Positions 24,092 to 31,065 of a stretch of 59,155 nucleotides of DNA are shown here, in pieces. The position numbers and the translations under genes are program-made. Source of the stretch: Sphingomonas sp. Leaf208 (GTDB taxonomy: Bacteria; Pseudomonadota; Alphaproteobacteria; Sphingomonadales; Sphingomonadaceae); NCBI RefSeq assembly GCF_001421415.1, contig NZ_LMKH01000005.1, positions 1-59,155 on the forward strand, given 5' to 3'. A model generated the notes under the pieces. The model ran no database searches. It was given only the letters and a program-made list of their open reading frames with translations, and had not been told where the DNA came from. How positions within the stretch are numbered: position 1 is the stretch's first letter; every line of letters begins with the position of its first letter.

Positions 24092-24736
24092 TTGGGCGCG
24101 AGCTTTAAGAAGGCGCGAGCCTACGCCATGATGAAAGGTGGCCTATGGTTTATTCTATCAGCGTGTCACGGGTTGGTCCCACCTTCGCGATCGATCGAGC
24201 CTTATAATATCACCTTAGCCGATATGGACGCTGCCGAGCGCCGAGCATGGGCCGAGCGTGTCAGCGCCCAACTTGACGAGCAGATCGGCCCGAGAACCCT
24301 ATTCGTGTTCCTAGCCGGGCGACTGTATCAAGATCCTTTGACGCCTTGAGCCGGAGCGCGGGCTACGGTGCCAATGGAGGGCATGGGGATAGGGCAGCAA
24401 AAGGTATGGTTTGCACGTCTGATAAGTAAGGCGCGGCAGCGTAAAGCGAACGCCGCTCAGCTAGACCTATTTCATGACTGGCTAACAGCAAACGCCCAGA
24501 GGGGGGAAGCAATGCAAACGACCCGACGCGTTGAGCCCCGGTTGCGTCGGGTGCGTTTGCTGGCGGCGCGATATCATCCCTTTTGGGCTATACCCGGCGA
24601 GCGATACTTGCCGGCCACTATGATGCCGGGACAAAGGTGGGCGATGATATCACTAGTGGCACCGCGCAACGATGGGCGGCGTTGCACGGTTACAGCGAGG
24701 ATCAAACGCATGAGGAAAAACCGTGACCCAGCCTAG
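24092..24736 (+). pseudogene. Broken DUF6884-like gene at the klcB position
   Basis: From a TTG at 24092 the frame encodes FKKARAYAMMKGGLWFILSA, CHGLVPPSRSIEPYN and FVFLAGRLYQDPLTP, then meets TGA at 24347-24349. In the same frame beyond the stop, MEGMGIGQQKVWFARL continues what I recall as the C-terminal block of DUF6884 proteins (G-x-G-x-Q-x-x-W). So the gene appears interrupted by a single in-frame nonsense codon. The family's N-terminal block (a start plus a nucleotide-binding-like CxxKK segment) is missing as well. From about 24534 a different frame, ending in GTGA overlap with the next gene and containing GTAQRWAALHGYSEDQTHEE, also looks coding. RK2 klcB is also reported as defective; that parallel is from memory. 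Confidence 0.5.
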
Positions 24737-24986
24737 CGTGCGGCCCGAGTGCCTACGCCCGGCAGACGATGGATGGGAGGCTCCTACCCCGGCCGAGGTG
24801 CGCGCAATTATTGCCGAGGCCGGCCTTACTGGCAGCGGCGTAGCTAAGTTTTTGGGGATCAGCAGCAAGGGCTCCCGCGTCATTCGCAGATGGGCAGGCG
24901 GGGACGATCAGATCCCTTACTCAGCGTGGGCGCTTCTATGCGACAAGGCTGGCTATCCCCGGATTTGGGAACGCCAAACAGAGTGA
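24723..24986 (+). CDS. korC: KorC-like small helix-turn-helix repressor
   Basis: 87 residues from a GTG at 24723 in a GTGA overlap with the preceding frame. The core, PTPAEVRAIIAEAGLTGSGV then AKFLGISSKGSRVIRRWAGG and IPYSAWALLCDKAG, is a lambda-repressor-like HTH in which DGRTVRRW-type residues form the recognition helix. Size, fold and place (between klcA and the kle/korA genes) match RK2 KorC, which represses klc and kle promoters. The two near-identical promoters at klcA and kleE are then its likely targets. Identity to KorC itself is recalled, not computed. Confidence 0.65.
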   Translation: MTQPSVRPECLRPADDGWEAPTPAEVRAIIAEAGLTGSGVAKFLGISSKGSRVIRRWAGGDDQIPYSAWALLCDKAGYPRIWERQTE

Positions 24987-24989
24987 GAT

Positions 24990-25002
24990 TTTAGCGGCTA
25001 AA
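24990..25002. promoter_or_regulatory. KorB operator (OB) at the kleE-korA promoter
   Basis: TTTAGCGGCTAAA within the 17-bp palindrome at 24988-25004, just after the korC-like stop and about 25 bp upstream of the -35 element. This corresponds to the OB that autoregulates the central control operon of RK2. Confidence 0.92.
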
Positions 25003-25027
25003 ATTGCTAAGGCGAACTTGACAGGAC

Positions 25028-25057
25028 TTGACAAAGGGGTGGATGGTATCCGATATA
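25028..25057 (+). promoter_or_regulatory. Promoter of kleE-korA-incC-korB
   Basis: TTGACA (25028-25033), 18-bp spacer, GATATA (25052-25057). A second TTGACA lies 10 bp upstream (25018-25023). The -10 and leader repeat those of klcA: CCGATATATC, then GTTGTGGCCGGGCATA, then AACCGGAGTTTCCG before the ATG. Confidence 0.75.
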
Positions 25058-25103
25058 TCAGTTGTGGCCGGGCATATCGCCAAGGTCCAAACCGGAGTTT
25101 CCG

Positions 25104-25454
25104 ATGACGAACGTGATTCCCTTCCCCGCACGCAAGATCATCCGGCTTGCCGTCCCTCCCCCGCTGGCGAAGCCGCCCAACGTCGAGGAAAATCGTTTGG
25201 GTAAGATCATCGGCGTCGTTTGGGTCATCACGACCCTTCTCTGGACCGTTGCCCGGTTCGTGATCCCGGTAGTGGTATTCTGGCAGTTTCTTCGCATGAT
25301 CTGGCTTTGGGATACCCCCGGCGCGCACGCTGGATGGACGTTCCTCGCGTACTTCGCCGGCTATTCCGCCCTCTACTATTTCGTGGCGTTCTATAGGCCC
25401 GTTTGGGAGCGTGACAGCGAGGCCAACAATGGAGGCAGCAATGTCCGCAAGTAA
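25104..25454 (+). CDS. kleE: KleE-like membrane protein
   Basis: 116 residues from the ATG at 25104. The N-terminus MTNVIPFPARK resembles the IKFP start of IncP KleE. Two or three hydrophobic segments follow (IIGVVWVITTLLWTVARFVI; VVVFWQFLRMIW; FLAYFAGYSALYYFVAFY) and the DTPGAHAGWTF stretch matches KleE as I recall it. Function of KleE is unknown; IncP kle genes belong to the KorA/KorC-controlled stable-inheritance functions. Its last codons overlap korA. Confidence 0.8.
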   Translation: MTNVIPFPARKIIRLAVPPPLAKPPNVEENRLGKIIGVVWVITTLLWTVARFVIPVVVFWQFLRMIWLWDTPGAHAGWTFLAYFAGYSALYYFVAFYRPVWERDSEANNGGSNVRK

Positions 25455-25746
25455 GCGTCTCACCCCTGAGCAGTTTGCCCGCGCGATTGAGGGAATGACG
25501 ATCAGCGAACGCCCGATTGCCATGGCTCGGGCCGTCCTCGTGGATGGCATGAGTCAGTCCGATTGCGCTCGCGCCATGAGTGTTTCGCGGAATGCCGTAT
25601 CACTTGCCGTCAACCGCGTGCGCGACGCCTTCGAGGCTGTTCCTGTAGGGTTCGAGCGCGTTACCGCCATCCTTCCAATCCATCAGGCGTCAGTTGTAAA
25701 AGGCTGGAACGAGCGCGCCCCGTTCAAGCGGGAGGTTGCACGATGA
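25441..25746 (+). CDS. korA: KorA/TrfB-family global repressor
   Basis: 101 residues, the same length as RK2 KorA, from the ATG at 25441 with GGAGGC upstream. RLTPEQFARAIEGM, then RAVLVDGMSQSDCARAMSVS and RNAVSLAVNRVRDAFE give the KorA HTH (residues 39-60). The C-terminal dimer domain is VGFERVTAILPIHQASVVKG. KorA represses central control, klcA and replication promoters in IncP. The RK2 KorA operator (GTTTAGCTAAAC) was not found in the window, so the target has probably diverged; GATATATC at two promoters is a candidate. Overlaps incC by ATGA. Confidence 0.95.
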   Translation: MSASKRLTPEQFARAIEGMTISERPIAMARAVLVDGMSQSDCARAMSVSRNAVSLAVNRVRDAFEAVPVGFERVTAILPIHQASVVKGWNERAPFKREVAR

Positions 25747-26492
25747 AAACCTTAGTTATTGCAAACCAAAAGGGCGGCGTCGGGAAGACTTCCACTCTTG
25801 TCCATCTGGCGTTCCACTTCGCCGATCGCGGTCTAAAGGTCGCTGTCATCGACTTGGACACGCAGGGCAATGCGAGCTTCACACTGGGAGCTTTCAAGTC
25901 TGATATGGTCGCCAGCAGCTTGTTCAAAAGCGTCGCACTGTTTGACCTGGCACCCATCGACAACATGGCAGTTATCACGGCGGACCAGCAGCTTGCCGAC
26001 CTTGAGAAGCTGAAATTACAGGAGGCAGCGCCGGCTTTCCGCGCCAGCATCAGCAGTATCGCGGCGAATGGTTATGATGTGTGCCTGATCGACACAGCCC
26101 CTTCCCTTGGCATCGCCATGGCGTCTGCATTGCTGGCGGCCGATTACGTAGCGTCGCCGATTGAGCTTGAGGTTTACGCCTTGCAAGGCGTGAAGAAGAT
26201 GAACGCCACGATCGCAGGGCTCAAGCAGGCGAACCCCAAGCTGCAATTTCTCGGGATGATCCCGAGCAAGGTTGATGGACGCAACCCGCGTCACACCCGG
26301 CACCTCGCCGAGCTTACCGCCGCCTATCCCACGCTGATTATGCCGACGCCGATCGGCAACCGCAGCAGTATCGCGGATGCCCTCGCTACCCATGTTCCCG
26401 TTTGGGAAATCCGTAAAACTTCCGCCCGCATGGCGGCCAAGGAAATGCTCGCCATGACGCAGCATATCCATGACAAGATGGAGATCGCATGA
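25743..26492 (+). CDS. incC: IncC/ParA partition ATPase
   Basis: 249 residues from the ATG at 25743. The deviant Walker A KGGVGKTS (residues 10-17), VIDLDTQGNAS and DVCLIDTAPSLGIAM mark a ParA-type ATPase without an N-terminal HTH, as in the short IncC2 of RK2. It works with KorB in plasmid segregation and strengthens KorB repression. The same frame is open upstream to 25563, inside korA, adding 60 basic residues; RK2 makes a long IncC1 from such an overlap. The stop overlaps korB by 4 nt. Confidence 0.95.
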   Translation: MKTLVIANQKGGVGKTSTLVHLAFHFADRGLKVAVIDLDTQGNASFTLGAFKSDMVASSLFKSVALFDLAPIDNMAVITADQQLADLEKLKLQEAAPAFRASISSIAANGYDVCLIDTAPSLGIAMASALLAADYVASPIELEVYALQGVKKMNATIAGLKQANPKLQFLGMIPSKVDGRNPRHTRHLAELTAAYPTLIMPTPIGNRSSIADALATHVPVWEIRKTSARMAAKEMLAMTQHIHDKMEIA

Positions 26493-27532
26493 TGGCCGAC
26501 CCGACCGATGAGACGAAGCCGGCCGTGAAGCCTACTAAACCCGCCCGCAGGAAGCCCGCGGATGCCGCACAGGGCTCCGGCCTTGGCATCGAGGGCTTGG
26601 GCGACCTGTCGGGCCTCCTCAGCGATCCTACGCCGTCAGACAGCGGCACGCCGGTATCATCTGGTAAGGCGTCCGAGGTCGCGATGGAATTGATCGAGGA
26701 AGATCCTCATCAGCCCCGGACCTATTTCGATCAGGCATCCCTTGAGGAGTTGGCGGCCACGATCGCCATCCGTGGCGTGAAGACCCCTATTTCGATCCGG
26801 CCGAACCCGGATGCCGGAGGGCGGTTTGTCATCAACCACGGCGCGCGCCGGTTCCGCGCTTCCGGCATCGCCGGCAAGACCACGATCCCAGCGTTCGTAG
26901 ACGGCGACTATACCGAAGCAGATCAGGTCATCGAGAACCTACAGCGCGACGCGCTGACGGCTCGCGAAATTGCGGAATACATCGGCCGCGAGTTGGCGAA
27001 AAAGGTGAAGAAGGGCGACATTGCCAAGGCGATCGGAAAGTCCAACGCCTACGTCACCCAGCACGCCGCTTTGCTCGACTTGCCCGACCCGATTGCGGAG
27101 ATTTTTCAGTCCGAGCGGTGCCGCGACGTGACGCTGATTAACGAGCTTGTCGGGCTCTACAAGAAGCACCCCGAGGGCGTGACGGATTGGCTTGTCGACG
27201 AGGAGCAGGAGATCACGCGCGGGACCGTCAAGTTGCTAAAGGAATATCTGACCTCCGGCGGTGACGACAACGAACGCGATGACGGCGGGGAAGGGCAGGG
27301 CGGTTCCGAACCCGAGCCCGCGCCGACAAAGGAAAAAGAGGAGAAGGAGCCCGACCCAGACAAGCTGAAAAAGGCAATCGTGACGGTTCAGCATGACGGA
27401 CGCCCCGGCCGCCTTCTGCTCAACCGCCGCCCCTCGCATGAAGGCGCGTCGTGGATGAAATACGACGACGACGGCAGCGAGTTCGAGGCCGAACTTAGCG
27501 ATGTTCGCCTAATTTCCGTGATTGAGGGCTAA
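26489..27532 (+). CDS. korB: KorB/ParB global repressor and partition protein
   Basis: 347 residues (RK2 KorB about 358). Blocks in order: SGLGIEGLGDLSGLL; EEDPHQPRTYFD and LAATIAIRGVKTPISIRP (ParB N-domain); INHGARRFRAS (the G-x-R-R-x-R CTP-binding box); ADQVIENLQRDALTAREIAE; the HTH KKGDIAKAIGKSNAYVTQHA; EITRGTVKLLKEYL; an acidic linker; and the C-terminal dimer domain from DPDKLKKAIVTV to the end. Every one of these is kept relative to RK2 KorB. The operators TTTAGCSGCTAAA in the window are its expected targets; residues of the recognition helix can be checked against RK2. Confidence 0.97.
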   Translation: MMADPTDETKPAVKPTKPARRKPADAAQGSGLGIEGLGDLSGLLSDPTPSDSGTPVSSGKASEVAMELIEEDPHQPRTYFDQASLEELAATIAIRGVKTPISIRPNPDAGGRFVINHGARRFRASGIAGKTTIPAFVDGDYTEADQVIENLQRDALTAREIAEYIGRELAKKVKKGDIAKAIGKSNAYVTQHAALLDLPDPIAEIFQSERCRDVTLINELVGLYKKHPEGVTDWLVDEEQEITRGTVKLLKEYLTSGGDDNERDDGGEGQGGSEPEPAPTKEKEEKEPDPDKLKKAIVTVQHDGRPGRLLLNRRPSHEGASWMKYDDDGSEFEAELSDVRLISVIEG

Positions 27533-27536
27533 AGGC

Positions 27537-28034
27537 ATGACGACGTATTATCTCCGAACCACCACGGCCGAAGCCTCCCGGATCATCGCGGAGCGGGTGA
27601 TCCCCGCTAACATGACGATCGAACAGAGCGGCCGGCTTTGGGGGGCCAGTGCCGGCCCGTTTTTCACACTGGTCCCGCCCAAAGAGCAGACATGGACTTT
27701 TGACCTGTTCAACAAGATCGACCCGGCAGATGCGGTCGTGCTGGCTTTCACCTCTAATCGATCAGCATTTCCAAAGGCGATCGATCGTGACGAGTTCGTC
27801 AGATTGGCAAATAGGGCAAAGACTGACACCAGCGCCATCGCTCACTTGAAAGGCAGCATGGTCCACATAACTATCTCGCCAACAGGTGAGGAGGTTGCGA
27901 CGACGGTAGAACCCGCTCCAAACGCCCTTAGCCTATCGGCTGTTAAGAGTAAGGGCGGCCTTAGTCGTCGGGACTTAGATGCAGCCTCCCAGCTTATCGC
28001 AGGCGGAAATAATTACATTGGCATCGTACACTGA
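27537..28034 (+). CDS. Hypothetical protein downstream of korB
   Basis: 165 residues from an ATG 5 bp after the korB stop, so probably the last gene of the control operon. The protein has mixed alpha/beta character with no membrane segment (LWGASAGPFFTLVPPKEQTW, then FDLFNKIDPADAVVLAF). RK2 has korF and korG here, which are small basic histone-like proteins; this one is not related by eye. No function assigned. A clear terminator follows. Confidence 0.7.
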   Translation: MTTYYLRTTTAEASRIIAERVIPANMTIEQSGRLWGASAGPFFTLVPPKEQTWTFDLFNKIDPADAVVLAFTSNRSAFPKAIDRDEFVRLANRAKTDTSAIAHLKGSMVHITISPTGEEVATTVEPAPNALSLSAVKSKGGLSRRDLDAASQLIAGGNNYIGIVH

Positions 28035-28046
28035 TAGAACCTTAAG

Positions 28047-28072
28047 AGGCCCCGCAGTCAGCGGGGCCTTTC
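28047..28072 (+). terminator. Terminator of the korA-korB operon
   Basis: AGGCCCCGC (28047-28055), loop AGTCA, GCGGGGCCT (28061-28069), followed by TTCC. Lies 13 bp after the stop at 28034. Confidence 0.85.
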
Positions 28073-28108
28073 CTCTATGTAAACATCAGATATATTCGGA
28101 GCCGGAAT

Positions 28109-28121
28109 TTTAGCCGCTAAA
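28109..28121. promoter_or_regulatory. KorB operator (OB) before the coiled-coil gene
   Basis: TTTAGCCGCTAAA within a 19-bp palindrome (28106-28124), 14 bp upstream of the ATG at 28138. A GATATA-like -10 lies at 28090-28095, so bound KorB would cover the start of transcription. Confidence 0.9.
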
Positions 28122-28137
28122 ATTCGAGGAGGCTTCC

Positions 28138-28764
28138 ATGGCCGGGCTGATCGATAGCAACAAGCAACCGCTGTCTAACGGGACGGGCGACCCAATCGCC
28201 GACGCGGACGGGCTGCTAGGGCTCGCACGCGGTATCGAGGCGCAGGAGGCTGGGGAGATAGCCGCGCCGGCCGCGATCGAGGAGGAGTATGCGGGCGCAC
28301 TCGTGCAGGCGATCGAGGAGAAACAGGATCAAGCGAGCCAGATCGAGGATCGGCTTGAGAACATGATCGAGGCTCAGAGCGCCCGACTTCAACACGCACA
28401 GGCGCACCCGCCGGGGATGCTGGCGACGGCATCCACGCGGGCAAAATGGCAAGCTCAGGTGGCGCAGCAGCAGGCCACTATTCAACTGCTCCAAAGCCGC
28501 CTTGAGACGGTTCGCGAGATCAGAGACGGGATCACGGTTCACGGATCGAAGATAGAGGCACTGGCGGCCGAGAAGGTGGCGCATCGTGACCCAAAACTGG
28601 CGGATGACTTCGCCGAGCTACAGGAGGCCCGCCGGCTTCACGAAATCCACATGCGGCAGCAGCAGGGGAAGAAGCAGGAGGAGCGGCAGGGCCTAACTCA
28701 AGAGGCCGCCCCATCCGCCGGGCTCAGCTTGTCGCGTGGTCTTTCCCACACCCGCGCGCCATAG
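28138..28764 (+). CDS. Coiled-coil protein at the kfr position
   Basis: 208 residues from an ATG with GAGGAGG upstream. From about residue 50 the sequence is helical and rich in Gln/Glu/Ala (EEKQDQASQIEDRLENMIEA, then QAQVAQQQATIQLLQSRLET), a probable coiled coil. The tail is Ser/Leu-rich. IncP plasmids place the KorB-regulated kfrA-B-C genes, which encode coiled-coil cytoskeletal-type proteins affecting stability, after the korB operon. It resembles none of them strongly, so the link is positional. Confidence 0.65.
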   Translation: MAGLIDSNKQPLSNGTGDPIADADGLLGLARGIEAQEAGEIAAPAAIEEEYAGALVQAIEEKQDQASQIEDRLENMIEAQSARLQHAQAHPPGMLATASTRAKWQAQVAQQQATIQLLQSRLETVREIRDGITVHGSKIEALAAEKVAHRDPKLADDFAELQEARRLHEIHMRQQQGKKQEERQGLTQEAAPSAGLSLSRGLSHTRAP

Positions 28765-28772
28765 GGCGACCC

Positions 28773-29213
28773 TCAGAATTTGAGGATCGCCACCAAGGCT
28801 ATGATGATCGCCGCGCCGATCGAGAGGCCGGAGGCGATGAGGTTGCGATTGGCGATGGCCCGGCCGTCCGTGAGAGGTTTGCCGAGCCCCTTGCTCACTT
28901 CCGCCGCAACGTCGTCCACGAGCTTCTTAGCGTACTCAGCCATCCGTTGACGCATGGCCGCTTCGGAGGCTTCCAGCGCTGCGTTGAGGATTGATTCCGC
29001 CTTGGCGTTTATCTCAATCCCCCAGCGGTTCGACATTTCCTCCAATTCAGATTTGAAGGCTTGGAGTTGCGCCTGTTGCGCGTCCGCACTTTCCCCCAGC
29101 AACATCGTGTTGATGGTTTGGAGGATGAGGAGCGGATCGTCAGGCGACAGGGCGACACCGTGTTTTGTCGCTATCTCAGCGATCAGAGCACGGATTTTAT
29201 CGTGCTCAGCCAT
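28773..29213 (-). CDS. traM: TraM-like conjugation protein
   Basis: 146 residues (RK2 TraM 145). The N-terminus KIRALIAEIATKHGVALSPD matches RK2 TraM in style (LLVAQIAAKHGVVLKPDD as recalled). A long helix follows and a C-terminal membrane anchor (GLSIGAAIIIALVAILKF) ends the protein, as in RK2. TraM promotes transfer efficiency but its mechanism is unclear. It is the third gene of the divergent operon leaving oriT; its ATG overlaps the stop of traL. Confidence 0.82.
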   Translation of the reverse strand: MAEHDKIRALIAEIATKHGVALSPDDPLLILQTINTMLLGESADAQQAQLQAFKSELEEMSNRWGIEINAKAESILNAALEASEAAMRQRMAEYAKKLVDDVAAEVSKGLGKPLTDGRAIANRNLIASGLSIGAAIIIALVAILKF

Positions 29214-29938
29214 TAGATGATCGCCGCTTTCGTGAGTTCGCCGAACACCGCATCACGCACGCGGCCGAGGCGATGGCGCTGCATTAGGGGCAGCGTTTCG
29301 GATGCTATGGCTTCCTCTAGGGTTTTGCGTTCGGCGAGCATTTCCTGAATGTCAGCGCCGAAAGTCTCCCGCTTGAGATCGGGCAGCTTCACGATCGCCG
29401 CAACGCGATCCTTCACTTCCCGGTATGCCTTCATCTGCTCAAACGTCTTGCCTTCCGTCTCAATCGGCCCGTGATACGGGTTCAGCCATACGACGATCAC
29501 GGCCGGCGCGGGGAAGGCTTCCGCGATTGCCGCAAAACCGGAGAGAGTATCAACCAGATGTTGACCGCCCACGATGATCGTATGGAGGATCAGTTGATGG
29601 CCGTGGTCGGCAATCACTTCCGGGGCCGCATTGTCGAACATGTAAGACGACAGAGGGTTGTAGGTGCTCGCCCCGCTATCGACCACGACGGTATCCTTAG
29701 ACCCGACAATAAGCTCCATCATGGCGTCGAAATTACGGGAGTTGATATCGCCGTTTTCCAGCAGCGCGAGCTTTCGGACGTTTAGCGCCTTGAAGCCGGA
29801 GAACGTGGCGTTGGTAGGGTCCGTATCGATGCACAGAGGGGTTTCCCCGCGCGACTTGAGAAACTGTGCGAGCATAGTGGCGGCAAGCGACTTGCCGACC
29901 CCGCCTTTGCCTTGAAGGACGATGTGGACATTGCTCAT
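29213..29938 (-). CDS. traL: TraL, ParA-like ATPase of the transfer leading region
   Basis: 241 residues, equal to RK2 TraL. Walker A LQGKGGVGKSLAA (near residues 8-18), CIDTDPTNATFSGFKALNVR and VVDSGASTYNPLSSYM are conserved with the IncP protein; VVWLNPYHGPIETEGKTFEQ follows. It belongs to the Mrp/ParA superfamily and is cytoplasmic. Required for full transfer efficiency in some hosts. Start overlaps traK by ATGA. Confidence 0.93.
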   Translation of the reverse strand: MSNVHIVLQGKGGVGKSLAATMLAQFLKSRGETPLCIDTDPTNATFSGFKALNVRKLALLENGDINSRNFDAMMELIVGSKDTVVVDSGASTYNPLSSYMFDNAAPEVIADHGHQLILHTIIVGGQHLVDTLSGFAAIAEAFPAPAVIVVWLNPYHGPIETEGKTFEQMKAYREVKDRVAAIVKLPDLKRETFGADIQEMLAERKTLEEAIASETLPLMQRHRLGRVRDAVFGELTKAAII

Positions 29939-30327
29939 ACGTAATCTTCCTTCTTTGGATCGTCGGGTTTGTGGAATCGCGTGGGTTTCGGCCGGGGCGT
30001 AGGCGGCGGATTGGTAGGTGCTGGCGGGGCAGCGGGAGGGGTTGCCGGAAGTGGCGAGGGAGGACGGTCGATCGCCGCCGGGGAGGGTTTGACGGGAGAG
30101 GGCAAAGGCACAGCATCGCCCTTTTTCATCAGCCGGCTAACGTCCCGATTGAAGGATGAAAGGCCGTAAGTGATCCGACCCTCAGCCGTGAGGAACGCCC
30201 ATATGTTGCGGACAGACAGGTTGTTCGACAGCATGGTCAGAACGTCGTCACGCACTTTCAGAAACTCGGCGCGGTTCACGACAGGCTTGGATTGATGCGA
30301 TGCCGCCCAATCCTGAAAGCTGTCCAT
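29935..30327 (-). CDS. traK: TraK, oriT-binding protein
   Basis: 130 residues from the ATG at 30327 (RK2 TraK 134); an upstream in-frame ATG at 30384 would add residues rich in Cys and Arg that do not fit. The N-terminal 70 residues (FLKVRDDVLTMLSNNLSVRN, then TYGLSSFNRDVSRLMKKG) are an HTH-like DNA-binding part. The C-terminal 60 are Pro/Ala/Lys-rich and end KPDDPKKEDYV. RK2 TraK has the same layout and bends oriT DNA on the leading-strand side. First gene leftward from oriT. Confidence 0.85.
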   Translation of the reverse strand: MDSFQDWAASHQSKPVVNRAEFLKVRDDVLTMLSNNLSVRNIWAFLTAEGRITYGLSSFNRDVSRLMKKGDAVPLPSPVKPSPAAIDRPPSPLPATPPAAPPAPTNPPPTPRPKPTRFHKPDDPKKEDYV

Positions 30328-30429
30328 GACCGGCTTATCTTGGCGTTCAACCACTCGCACAAACCTCGCACAAATCCCGCACAAAGCTAGGTCAGAACAG
30401 CCTAAGACCTGCCCTAAACCGCACTTTCA

Positions 30430-30650
30430 ACCCAGTTCCACCATTGAGCAAGGGATATATACGTTGCGTGCTGGTATTGCAGCAGGAATGAGTTAGAAGT
30501 GCAGCAGAATTGTAGGAGACAAAACCAGGGCAGGATAGGTGAAGTGACCCCACCGGCAAGCCGGCGAGATCACATCACATTCTCTTATTCGCAGCGGGGC
30601 TGTTCAACGGGAATCCTGCTCTGGCGAGGCCCGCCGCTACCGCGCCGAGA
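30430..30650. other. oriT: Origin of transfer (oriT), IncP type
   Basis: GGGCAGGATAGGTGAAGT at 30528-30545 is the RK2 nic region: the bottom strand reads CTTCACCTATCCTG^CCC, placing nic between 30530 and 30531. To its right is an inverted repeat GTGAAGTGA (30539-30547)/TCACATCAC (30570-30578) with an inner hairpin CCGGC/GCCGG (30553-30557/30560-30564), equal to the TraJ-binding repeat of RK2 in place. Further on, CTTATTCGC and CAACGGGAATCCTGCTCTG are also as in RK2. The left part (30430-30520), with GGATATATACG, corresponds to the TraK-binding, promoter-bearing side. It lies between divergent traK and traJ. Confidence 0.95.
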
Positions 30651-30656
30651 GGTAAG

Positions 30657-31034
30657 ATGGACGACGACGACACGCCAACGAGGAAGGGAAGCCCAGCCAT
30701 TAAGGTGCGGGTGCTCCCCGAGGAAAAGGCCATGATCGAGGCGCTGGCGGCGAGCGTCGGCGAGAGCGCGTCAAGCTATCTACGGCTTGTTGGGCTAGGG
30801 CATCAGCCGCGCAGTATGATCGACCGTGAACAGGCACGGGAGCTTGTCCGTATCAACGGCGATCTAGGCCGGATGGGCGGTCTGTTGAAACTGTGGCTGA
30901 CCGACGACGAGAAGCTGGACGAGTTCAAGCCGGCGCGGATGACGCGGATCATCCGGGGCGTGTTGGAGAAGATCGAGGCCAATCAGGAGGAGCTACGCGC
31001 GATCGTTAAAACGGTGCTCAGGGCGCGCGAATGA
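30657..31034 (+). CDS. traJ: TraJ, relaxosome accessory protein
   Basis: 125 residues (RK2 TraJ 123). It begins with an acidic run, then PTRKGSPAIKVRVLPEEKAM, nearly the RK2 start, and contains RELVRINGDLGRMGGLLKLW followed by LTDDEKL, the MobC-like ribbon-helix-helix protein family. TraJ binds the right arm of the oriT repeat and recruits TraI. It is the first gene to the right of oriT. The ribosome binding site is GAGAGG before the ATG at 30657. Confidence 0.95.
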   Translation: MDDDDTPTRKGSPAIKVRVLPEEKAMIEALAASVGESASSYLRLVGLGHQPRSMIDREQARELVRINGDLGRMGGLLKLWLTDDEKLDEFKPARMTRIIRGVLEKIEANQEELRAIVKTVLRARE

Positions 31035-31035
31035 T

Positions 31036-31048
31036 TTTAGCGGCTAAA
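31036..31048. promoter_or_regulatory. KorB operator (OB) between traJ and traI
   Basis: TTTAGCGGCTAAA within 31034-31050, directly after the traJ stop and 17 bp before the traI start. No promoter is obvious; bound KorB could act as a roadblock or spreading site inside the tra operon. Confidence 0.9.
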
Positions 31049-31065
31049 ATTTTCGGGGGCCTCGC

